A DNA stretch of 27,342 nucleotides, taken from NCBI GenBank assembly GCA_943704495.1, contig CALSCR010000837.1:997-28338 (forward strand). The letters are read 5' to 3'. The translations under genes and the position numbers were made by a program. Below are positions 8,558 to 17,828 of this stretch, piece by piece. A model generated the notes under the pieces. That model saw nothing but the letters and a program-made list of their open reading frames with translations, had not been told where the DNA came from and searched no databases. The stretch is from Pigoraptor chileana (taxonomy: Eukaryota; Opisthokonta; Filasterea). Each line of letters opens with the position of its first letter. The first letter of the stretch is position 1.

Positions 8558-11500
8558 AGTTCCATGCACCCACCCTCGTGACCCAAAAGTTCAGCGACGT
8601 ACTGCGACGGCTTCCCGCGATACCGTGACGTCATGCACGGAAGCACAAACACCATCTCAAGTTCGTGCGTGTCCTTGACGCTCTGGACGAGCAAAGTGCT
8701 GTTAAACGTCGAGTTTTCGTGCGCAAAAGGATGTCCGTAGTGGCCGAAGTTTGGCGCCACTTTTGCACAGAGCGGGTGGAGGGGCAGGTAGACAGATCCG
8801 CACACTGCAGCAGCATCACTGGGCACTGAATTGGCGGATGCGTTGTGGAGGCAATCACCGGGGATGCAGCAGGGTGCAATGCGATCCCTCGCCAATGGGA
8901 GCGGCGACGGTGTGGGAGGACCGCGGACAGGACCAAAGCACTCTCGCACCCACGACTCAATCACGTCCAGCGGCTCGTTGCACTCGACGACGAGACGCAT
9001 ATTTGCCGCATGATAGTGCTGTTGGTAAAACGCAACAAGCTGAGCACGCACGTCGATGCCCGCCGCGGCAGGCTGCGTGCCGAGTGTTTGAAGGTTGCCC
9101 CACGTGAATTTGGACATAGGGTGGTTTGGGTTCGCCATTGAGCAGAGGAGCTGCTGCTTTCGGCAATCGTCTCGCTGCAGACACATGCGGAACTCGCTGT
9201 CGACGGCCTTCATTTCGCGCTCGGTGGAAGAAGGGTCCATCAGCGGCGCAACAAAAAACTGCGGCGTTTGGGACGAAAATACCGTACATTAATTAGTAAT
9301 AGGTATGGCAATACTAGTGAATTAGAAGATGATTGGGTAATGCAACATTAATACCGATAAACATACAAAGGTAGACAGAGCAGATAAACACACACACACA
9401 CACACACATACACATGGAGACAGCATACACATGGAGACAGTTCGTGTGATGTGGAGAGCGCACAGAACAAGCAGCTGTCGTCAACATTTATTGCACAATC
9501 CCACAACAGCTCACCTGTGCGAATCGGTCAAGGCCTTCCTTGAATCTGCGACGCCGGATGTCGAATTGGAATACTGTGTTTTCGCCGTCAGTGCTTGCGT
9601 TGTTGGATCCCGCATGGCTATAAAGAAAAGAAGAGAAGCAAAATTGCAGAAGTGAATGAGGGTTGTGTGCGACAACAGTCATGTTTGAAATGATACTGAC
9701 AAAACAAATGGCAAAAAGAAAGTGAAATAGAATGGAGGAAATGCACCAAAATAAGGCACATTCACAAATCATTTTGCACGCGGCTGTACATGCAGCAAGG
9801 GCAATAGATGGCCTCTGCGATCAGTGTCTTGGGCGCTGTGCCCATGGACTCCACAAAACAAGAAGAAAGAAAGATAGCCGGGAGTGCTCACCGCCGTATG
9901 AAAGCGTCAAACCCGTTCTCCTCGGGATATTTGGCCGATCCCATGAACAGCATGTGCTCGAGAAAGTGTGCCAGCCCAGGCACATCCGGGGGATCCGCAA
10001 AAGAGCCCACCCCAACACTCAGTCCTGCCGCCGCCTATCTCGCCAAATGCGTGTGCGCAGACACACACACACACACACAACATCCATGCACAACATAAAA
10101 TCCACAGGGACAGAACCAGGGAAGAAGCCAATTAGACACTTGCTAGTTTTGGTACACAGCGAACGCACCGAAATATTTAAACATCCCAAAAACAAGGTCA
10201 CTACGAACAGGGCATCTCATACAGGAAGAACGACACAAAACAGTTCCAAACACACACACACACACACACACGCTTACACACACACGCTTACACACACACA
10301 CACGCTTACACACACACGCACGCTTACACACACACACACACGCTTACACACACACGCTTACACACACACGCATACCACACACACACATAAACACGCACAC
10401 ACACACAAAAGCACATAAAAACAACAACAGCAGCAGCAGCAGCAACGCACCTTTTTTGTGCCCTTTGCAGCAGGCTCTCCCTTCCGCCCGGGGGTGCCGT
10501 CTGCCTCCTCCTCCCCATCGCCGCCGCCATTGCCATCGCCGTCGACATCGCCGTCGTCGTCATCTCCACTCTCGTCGTCCTCCTCTCCACTGTCGCCGCC
10601 CACATGAGCACGCCGGGGCACGCGGGACTTCCTGCGCGCAGAGTCAGAAACATCCGCCATCTCCGTGTCTGCCGTTACTATGCCATCCCCCTCAGACTCG
10701 CTCAGTGGGCCACTCTCCTCCATCTCGCTGCAGGACGAATCTGTTAGTGTTGCATCCACATCGTCTTCCTCGTTTACGTCCTCATACTGGTCACTATCGT
10801 CCTCCTCGCTCTCCTCTTCGCTCGCTTTCTCTGCCGCCTCAACTGCACACTCGTCGTTTGCTTCGTCGAGACGCTTGCGCTTTCTTGCGGATGCAGATCC
10901 GGAAGTTCCTGCGGCATCGCTGCTCAGACGAGTGCTGTCGCCCGCATTCAGTGATGTCTCATTGTCGTCTTCGTCTTCGTCACTGTCTCCGTCCGATGCG
11001 TTTGGATCAGAAATGAGCATCGCAACAAGGCCGTTGTCGAGTCGTATAATCCTGCATGAACCAAATGCAGGCAGAAAGCGAGTCAACCGTGATGCACGAG
11101 TGCACCCGCAACGCTGATAAGAAAGAAACGCTCGCATTTTTATCACACATCATATGAAACCACTTTTGTTTTGCTTCAGAGAAGGACTCGGAGATTACTG
11201 GTGGGCGCACCTGTAATCACGCTTGTCCGTTTCCGGAACAAGCAGCCGAGAGCGTCCATCCACTTGATCCACACAGCCTCCTACACCGCCCGTTCCCACC
11301 ATTCTGCTCACACACAAAAGCGACGCACAAGAGAGAAGAGAAGAAGGCGCGTAAGGAACAATGCGCACTTGATCACTCAAGTTCATCAGGCGGGAGTGTA
11401 CCTTCTCATAGTTGCATGGACGATCCGCTGCGGCAATCTTTTTACCCACCTGCAAAGTCGGCCTCCAAGCCTGTCTTTCCACGCGGAACAGAGAGCGGAC

Positions 11501-11569
11501 AATTATGAACCCTGTTATAAATTCACAACGATTCACCGAAAACGTCACAGAAAAACACGTGCGAATCAT
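5988..11569 (-). CDS. NRDC: Nardilysin-type M16 zinc metalloprotease, about 1306 aa, seven exons
   Basis: In sense order the coding exons are 11569-11211, 11051-10451, 10034-9892, 9617-9515, 9258-8574, 8256-6498 and 6258-5988. The joined protein starts with VPETDKRDYR-IIRLDNGLVAMLISD, the start of the M16A fold. A highly acidic insert follows at about residues 138-316, then VGVGSFADPPDVPGLAHFLEH, where HFLEH (343-347) is the inverted zinc motif HxxEH. GSNNASTDGENTVFQFD and EMKAVDSEF follow, the latter carrying the third zinc ligand glutamate. The acidic insert between the first strand and the HxxEH helix distinguishes nardilysin from insulysin. The family cleaves dibasic peptides; animal nardilysin also acts as a shedding enhancer and nuclear cofactor. 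The catalytic residues are intact. The insert is about twice the human length and holds a KRKR cluster. The first 120 residues are uncertain: 11569 is the first ATG of an open frame, and 11302 is an alternative start. Confidence 0.93.
6440..6485 (+). repeat. (CA)n microsatellite in NRDC intron 6
   Basis: About 23 CA units on the plus strand, which is (TG)n in the NRDC transcript, starting about 12 bases after the 5' splice site (6497). The 3' end of the same intron, read in sense, has CACGCACACACACGGC next to the acceptor. Confidence 0.9.
8515..8553 (+). repeat. (CA)n microsatellite in NRDC intron 5
   Basis: A run of about 19 CA units, which reads (TG)n in the transcript and begins about 20 bases downstream of the 5' splice site at 8573. 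Confidence 0.9.
9388..9415 (+). repeat. Short (CA)n tract in NRDC intron 4, with adjoining duplicated ACACATGGAGACAG
   Basis: About 10 CA units, followed by two copies of ACACATGGAGACAG (about 9410-9440). The repeat is within intron 4 of NRDC. Confidence 0.75.
9822..9855. repeat. Dispersed intronic repeat, copy 1 (NRDC intron 3)
   Basis: CAGTGTCTTGGGCGCTGTGC continues as CCATGGACTCCACA and is then purine-rich. Two further copies lie in TAF6 intron 2 at 24888-24922 and 24952-24985. In transcript sense, all three follow a pyrimidine-rich run 40-110 bases downstream of a 5' splice site. Confidence 0.8.
10061..10410 (+). repeat. Compound CA-rich repeats in NRDC intron 2
   Basis: A short (CA)n tract at about 10061-10080 lies near the 3' splice site of the intron. 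A second block, about 10249-10410, is a minisatellite-like array of CGCTTACACACACA-type units of 14-22 bases with variable CA number. Beyond it, near the donor, is a short CAG run (about 10428-10445). In the NRDC transcript these read as (UG)n, UAAGCG-interrupted UG units and CUG units. Confidence 0.85.
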
Positions 11570-12004
11570 CCCTCTCACTTTCTTCTTTCTGAACCCCTGG
11601 CAATGAACCGCCACATGTGGGTGGCAGCCCTAGCCCTAAGCTCTATCTAACCCTAACCCTAAAGCAATCCCATTGGTCACGTGATCCTCACGAAAAACAA
11701 ACGGCGTCACACAGTGGCAGTCTTGTGACGGCTCACTCAATCGCGGCCGTTTACGATTGCTATTGAATAAGTTTGCCACTCCACCTTTCCTAAAAAGTCG
11801 GCAGACAATTTCGCGCAATTGTTTGGCTGCGTCGGGTGATGGGATGGATGTCGGACTGGATGTTGTGAAGCGCAAATAATAGTAACAGCATACACCGATC
11901 CCTCCCAAACGTCGCAGTGTCGGTACAACACACCATTATTTGCATCATTGCATCAGATCCTGCAAGCTGTCTGTTGTTCGGGGCAACTGCTTGCATTGTG
12001 AGTC
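11570..12004. promoter_or_regulatory. Divergent promoter between NRDC and TRAPPC13
   Basis: This 435-base spacer (less if NRDC starts further upstream) contains degenerate telomere-like CCCTAA repeats at 11628-11662, then an inverted CCAAT box (ATTGG) at 11672-11676 abutting TCACGTGA at 11677-11684. No TATA box is evident. A housekeeping bidirectional promoter is the simplest reading. Confidence 0.6.
11628..11662 (+). repeat. Degenerate interstitial telomere-like repeat (CCCTAA)n
   Basis: CCCTAGCCCTAAG at 11628-11640 and TAACCCTAACCCTAAA at 11648-11663 contain about four CCCTAA-like units. Genes on both sides argue against a chromosome end. The position in a shared promoter resembles a plant telo-box. 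Confidence 0.8.
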
Positions 12005-12757
12005 ATGGCAACAGCCGCAAAGCCGGGTGGCGATGCAGCAACCCCGCAGAAAGAAAACCACCTGCTGGTCCTCAAAGGTGCGTGGCCCGCGGCAGTAATA
12101 GCCATCTGTGTGTGTGTGTGTGTGTGTATGTGTGTGTGTGTGTGTGTGTGACACATACTTGTCCCAAGGGTCCATCATTACTCTAAGCGTACGAGGATGC
12201 GCAATGTATTAATTGTGATTTTGTGCATCCGTGTGAATGTGCGTTGCAGTGATGCGCCTGTCTCGACCGAATCTCGTCTCCAACCAGCCTGTCACGTGCG
12301 AGACAATAGATTTCCCCGGTAAGTCAAAGTGGTTATACCTCAACATGTGAAGTGCCAATCAATTGTTGTGTGGAAAAAATGTTTTTCATTTGTCACATCC
12401 ACCCATTCATTGATCTTTCTAACTTGTGTCTTGCGTGTGCGCAACGCTTTCGCCGCACTTTGTTATATGTTTCCTTTTTGCAGGTACAACGCTTCACGAG
12501 TATACCGCGGGAGATCCAAAGACACCCAAAGACCTCGAAGCATTCGGCCTTGGAGAATTTCTAGCTCTCCCGCAAAATTTTGGGTGGGACTCGTGTTTAA
12601 TCACACATACGAATGCACGTACACATGCACACGCATGCATGCACGGGCGCAGCTTCCACACTGACTTGAACTGCTGGAGTCGATGGGCTCACACTAAGAC
12701 ACTTCAAGTATTTAATGTCTCTCCCGCTCTCGTTTTGAGTACTAAGGCCTGTCCCTT

Positions 12758-12796
<39 letters not shown>

Positions 12797-15454
12797 CACA
12801 CCCTCTCTCTCTCTATATGTCCCATGTTGCTCTGCAGAAACATATATCTTGGAGAAACCTTTTCCAGTTACATCAGTGTGCACAACGACAGCACACAAAA
12901 TGCGAGGGATGTCAGCATCAAGGTGACCTTTTTGTACTTGTGAGAGTGCACACATAACGCATACATTGCATGTCGGCAATATACCGTGGCCCTTGTGGTT
13001 GTCGAACTTGTGGATTTACAAACGGCAACATGCTCACACTTAAATTTGTTGTCTCTGCAAAAAAATACATGTACATGTATGTCTGTGTATTATGTTTCTG
13101 TAATGTTATATATTTGTGCGTGTGTGTGTGTTACAGGCCGAGTTGCAGACAAGCTCACAGCGGATAAACCTGAGCGACACATCCAGCAAACCCGCATCCA
13201 CTCTGTCTCCGAACGGCAGCATAGATATGGTTGTGCACCACGAAGTTAAAGAGCTCAACATACACATGTGAGGGCGAGCGATGGGTTTTGGGTGTGGGTG
13301 TGTGGGTGTGTGGGTGTGTTTCCAGAGCCTGTGTGCAAAACGTTCCAATCCAACTCAACCACAACTTATTTCAGTTACTCTTTGGGCTCGTTTCACCCGC
13401 CCCACAGTGTGCATCCAGTGAGTTTCTCAATTGCCCTAACTCCCCCCACTCTTAACCCGCTTCTTTGCGGAATGCGTCGATTGCAGTCTTGTGTGCTCTG
13501 TGAACTACACAACGGTCGATGGCGAGCGGATGTTCTTTCGCAAGTTCTTCAAGTTTCAGGTCATGCACCCGCTTGCTGTCAAGACAAAAATATATAATTT
13601 GGAGGTGCGTGGATGCGTGTGTGCGTGTGTAGGTGTGTATCTCTTGCCCCGAAATAGCGCACATCACACAAAATGTACACCTCAATTCACACACACACAC
13701 ATAAACACATGCACACGCACACACACACACACACACATAAGGACGATGTGTTCCTGGAGGCGCAAGTGCAGAACATCACCGCGACTCCCATGTTCATCGA
13801 CGTGGTCAAGTTTGAACCCGGCGCCCCCTTCACGCACGTCGATCTCAATGTGATTGCCGATGCCTCCGTGGCTGAGGCAGTGGGCTACGCCGGCCTTGGT
13901 CCAGACTCATCCGCACTTCCGTAAGCACCAACCTGCACACTTTCTATGAAGTTTCCGATAGAACTCGTTCTGTCTTTTTCGATGCCGTGTATTGTGTGTT
14001 CTTTGTTGTCTTGTTGTTTTTGTTGTCTGTGGTATGTTTTGTGTATGTGTGTGTGTTGTGCAGTTTTGTTGTTGTAAATGCTGTTGTTGATATTCCGCAC
14101 GCAAATTTCCCCTGTGCATCTCCATTGCTGCAGTATCGGTGCGGCAGACACTCCTAAGCTCACGTTTGGTCTGATGTCGCAACTCAACCCGCAAGACATT
14201 CGCCAGTATTTGTATCGACTTTCTCCCAAAGTAAAGGGTGACAAGGGCGCACGGGTGAGTGCAGTGCCGGGGTGTGTGTGCCCTGTATGGAGATGATTTC
14301 GACTGATTCGGCTATTTACGGCATTGGTTGTTGTTTCGACTGTGCCGTTGTCGCCTTAAATGGCGCACGATTGTTTGACGAGACCGACTTATGTGCCTAG
14401 CTTACGATATCTACCGTGTGTTGTCTTTGTAAGGTCTGATGGACATACACTGTGAGGTCTAAGGACATATTTTGACTTCTCACATCTCTATTTGGAGTTG
14501 ACGGACTTGCATTTGATGCTTCCTGGAGCCACACGAAACTTAAGTTACTAATGCATCGTCTATCCTCTCGTTACAGACATCGGCAACAATTGGGAAGATG
14601 GACATTGTATGGAAAACAAATCTGGGCGAAACCGGCCGCCTGCAAACCAGCCAGCTCCCCAGGAAGGTGAGCGTGGTCACGTGATTGCGTGCGTGTTCTA
14701 TACGCCCCGATGCATTGCGTGTGTCCCATTTTTGGCGCTGTTTTCGTGCTGTCATTGGATGTATGGCGCAGTGATGTGCCTGTGGCTCATGTTGGTGCAG
14801 TCATGTACCTGCAACGCGGTCGTGCATGTTCCGCTGACAAATCTGCGTGTTTTGTGTCGAGCATCATCGATCGGTCCATCACTACCCTACTCTGTCCACA
14901 CTACTCACAGTATCCACACTACTCACGCTGACTCACACTACTCACACTATCTGCAGCCCCCCGTTCTTCCCGAAATTCACGTGTCGGTGGTTGAAGTGCC
15001 GTCGCGCATTGTGTTGGAAAAGCCGTTCACCGTCAAATGCAAGATTATGAACCAGAGGTGCGTACATCAAAAATGCGCAGCCCTGCATCCCCCTCCCCCT
15101 ATTGTTGCTTGTTGTGACCTGTTTTTGATTATATTGCTCAACATGAACATTTCAATGGCCCGCGGTGTGTGATTGTGTGTAGTGGCGGATGGTGTGTATG
15201 TGTGATTGTGTGTGTGTTTTGAAGGCGACTGTCTGGCTACATTCACGGGGGTGCATTTTGCGGGTTCATTTGGAACTGCTGCTTTATTTGCGCCGTCTCA
15301 CGTGACTTTTCCCCTTCCTTTTTGTGGTCGCTTCATCCGCTGTTGTTTTTGTTTTGTGTTGTGTGAAATAGCGACCGCAAATTGAGTCTTCGATTGTACG
15401 CCGTTAAGTCTCGTATGACGGGAGTGCTGGTTAATGGCGTTTCAGGCGAGGTGA

Positions 15455-15492
<38 letters not shown>

Positions 15493-15989
15493 ATGTATGC
15501 ATGTGTGTGTGTGTGTTTGTTGTGTTTGTTGTGTTTGTTGTGTTTGTCCTGGAGTGCTGGTGCATAGAATATACGAATCCTACGTCCGTGTGTTGGTGTT
15601 AGAGTCGATGGACGTTTGCATAAGATGATGTTGAGTATTTAGTATCATAATTCATAATTGGTGTTGTGCTCTGAAAGGGCATAGACAAGGCGCCCGACGC
15701 CGACACAACATGCACTGAAATTATTATTATTCTTTCCCCCCCCCTACACATACGCCTTTGTCTCGCTTTCTATCCACTCCCTCACTCTGCACTCTTCGCA
15801 CTTATTTCACAGTACATTGGCGAGTTTGCCGCCGATTCGAACAAGACGATTCCGCTGACGCTCTTCCCCGTTGCCCCGGGGCTGCAGCCAATACACGGTC
15901 TGCGCGTGATTGACCTCATCTCGGGCAAGGGCTACGACCTCGATAACATTGCGGAGGTGTTTGTGTACACATCCGAGCAGGATCAGTGA
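12005..15989 (+). CDS. TRAPPC13: TRAPPC13 (TRAPP complex subunit 13), 440 aa, twelve exons
   Basis: Exons: 12005-12077, 12250-12318, 12484-12583, 12838-12922, 13137-13267, 13487-13604, 13742-13920, 14134-14254, 14577-14666, 14957-15057, 15372-15450, 15813-15989. Phases agree at every junction, giving 440 residues, close to the human length (about 417). Colinear matches to TRAPPC13 include [17 protein letters not shown] near the N-terminus, [88 protein letters not shown] and [25 protein letters not shown]13 is a non-catalytic subunit of the metazoan-type TRAPPIII complex acting in ER-Golgi and autophagy-related membrane traffic as part of a Rab activator. No transmembrane segment is present. 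Intron 6 pairs a TG-rich 5' end with a CA-rich 3' end whose acceptor, ACATAAG, lacks a polypyrimidine tract. Identification is firm. Confidence 0.96.
12108..12151 (+). repeat. (GT)n microsatellite in TRAPPC13 intron 1
   Basis: About 21 GT units with one interruption, beginning about 30 bases after the 5' splice site. Confidence 0.9.
12759..12793 (+). repeat. (CT)n microsatellite in TRAPPC13 intron 3
   Basis: About 17 CT units, followed by CGCACACACC and a second CT run ending about 15 bases before the 3' splice site at 12837. It probably serves as an extended polypyrimidine tract. Confidence 0.9.
13690..13739 (+). repeat. (CA)n tract at the 3' end of TRAPPC13 intron 6
   Basis: An interrupted CA run that ends three bases before the AG acceptor at 13741, replacing the polypyrimidine tract. 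The opposite end of the same 137-base intron is rich in TG. Confidence 0.9.
15455..15520 (+). repeat. (GT)n microsatellite at the 5' end of TRAPPC13 intron 11
   Basis: GT-rich run beginning within the first ten bases of the intron (donor 15451), followed by repeated TTGTTGTG units to about 15546. Confidence 0.9.
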
Positions 15990-17073
15990 CACATGCGTGG
16001 GGTGTTGAGTAGTGCCGCCAGCAACGTTTGTTGCGACAGTGAATGAACATAAGGGTGGAACTCGTTTTTCAAAATGAAGTCATGTTTCTCTCTGTATTGC
16101 CATGTGCATGTGCAATACTAGGGCGCATCTTGGGTGCTCAAACGACACTTGACTATGGAAGACGGCATACATTCCGAACAGTCGACAGACAGTTTGGGAT
16201 GGATGATGCCATCAATCACGGCGTAGGCTATGTGCTACTGCTAATCACTAGTGAATCGCACTGCATTCAGACAACACAACGCCATTTCATTGAATCCACC
16301 TGCATTCGCACCCTCCTCGACCTGCAAGAGGACTGACCCCAAATTGAAAACGTCATCAAATACAATTGCAGGGGTTGTGCAAGAAGACGAACAAGAGAGG
16401 GGGGGGTACAACCTAAAAACCTTCAACATGCACAGATATACCAATATTATTGGGCCTGTAAGTAGTAACAACCACCACACAAGTGGAGCGCCGATGTCTG
16501 AGTGATTGCTCGACTGTGAGTGGCTGAACCACCGCACGCCCAGCCGCCATAGTAACCGGAATCCCCCATTAAGCCACTGTCGGCAAGAGTGGCTTTTCTA
16601 TACTGAATGACTCTGAGGTCAGTGAGATAAATATCTTCATGTATAATTCGTGGGTGATGTTTGTTATGTATTGGATCGGTATGGGCGGGCGGTTAAGTAA
16701 GGAGCACGGAAGGGGCTGAAGGCGTGCCGAGTGCGAGAAAAATGCTAATGTTATTAGACAGTGCCACACACGGCAGGTCGCACGCGCATGCACGCACCCA
16801 CACACACACACACACACTGCAGGTCGCACACGCGCATGCACGCACCCACACACACACACACACACTGCACTTTCACACACACTCTCTTTTCTCTCTCTTT
16901 TTCTCTCTGAAAGCAGATATCTTGTTGAAGCAGAGCCACTGCACCAAAACTCAGGCAATGTGTTCCGTGTCTGATTTGTCGCAGAGCACAGCGTGAAGCA
17001 ATCTCATTCCCATTTCGTCCCCCATCGCCAGCCCACCCTCAATCAGACCCTCACCTGGGCTTAATCATCAGCA
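15990..17073. other. Spacer between TRAPPC13 and the FNT-PAS gene
   Basis: The spacer carries 3' flank of TRAPPC13 and 5' flank of the transporter. It contains a CA-rich tandem duplication at 16773-16866 and CT-rich sequence just after it. Short open frames here show no family resemblance. No E-box core or clear TATA box was seen. Confidence 0.6.
16773..16866 (+). repeat. Tandem duplication of a 46-48 bp CA-rich unit
   Basis: Two copies of a unit beginning GCAGGTCGCAC, then GCGCATGCACGCACC, then (CA)n and ending CACT; the second copy starts at about 16819 and is two bases longer. It lies about 200 bases before the transporter start. Confidence 0.85.
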
Positions 17074-17790
17074 ATGCCTGTCGCGCCGGGCGTCCAACAG
17101 CCGCTGCCTCCGGGGCACCGCCACTACTCGACGCCGAGGGAGATTGAGGAGTTTGTCGTCTCCTTTGCGACCATCAAAGCAAAGCTACCATGGCACAAAG
17201 TCATGGTGAACGGGATACTTGCCGGAGGTATGTGAGAGATCCCCGATCTGTCGCATCACCGTCAGTGAGTCTTCAGTGTGATTGCATTGTTGTGTTTGGC
17301 CAACCTCTTGGCTGTGCATGTTGGTTCACTCGGTGGATCTCATGTCCGACGTCCTCAATGCGCATAGTTAGCATCTCCTAACCTTTTCACAACAAATCTG
17401 ACTTTGGACGCATTCAATTTATCCTCAACAATGTGCGACACAGCCTTCGTCGGGCTGTCCGGCATGCTTTCTGCAACAGCGGCGGGTGGATTCACCGCTG
17501 AATTTCGCGCACTCTATCCCGCCGTACCGAAACTGCTTGGCGGGGCAGTCTTTCCGGTGAGTGTCGCTGTTGTTTTTGAACTGCATGAGCACATTGCTGA
17601 TGGCAACATTTTTTAAAACTTTAGTGCGATGTACGGAGTGCATTGCGCATGTGGCTTTTGCGGAGCACGGTCACGTCTATTCTGTTTGTGTGTCAAATGC
17701 AAGTTGTGTCTGAGTCTGTTGTAGGTCAGCTGCTCGTCTTTCTTGTACTCACAAATATATGCACTCAACTTCTAACCATACTCAAAACAT

Positions 17791-17828
<38 letters not shown>

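Noticed and set aside
10249-10410. Regularly spaced CGCTTA units resembling a CRISPR array
   Set aside because: The spacers are simple CA repeats and the host is eukaryotic; it is a minisatellite within an intron.
9732-10418. Plus-strand frame ending in a His-Thr repeat protein
   Set aside because: The repetitive part is only translated CACACA microsatellite in an NRDC intron, and the rest is antisense to NRDC exon 3.
10456-11117. Ser-rich and Arg/His-rich plus-strand frames
   Set aside because: These are antisense shadows of the acidic Asp/Glu/Ser codons of NRDC exon 2.
11628-11662. Chromosome end
   Set aside because: Only a few degenerate CCCTAA units, with intact conserved genes on both sides.
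16043-16505. Short plus-strand frames after TRAPPC13
   Set aside because: No similarity, no promoter signal and no splice-site support.
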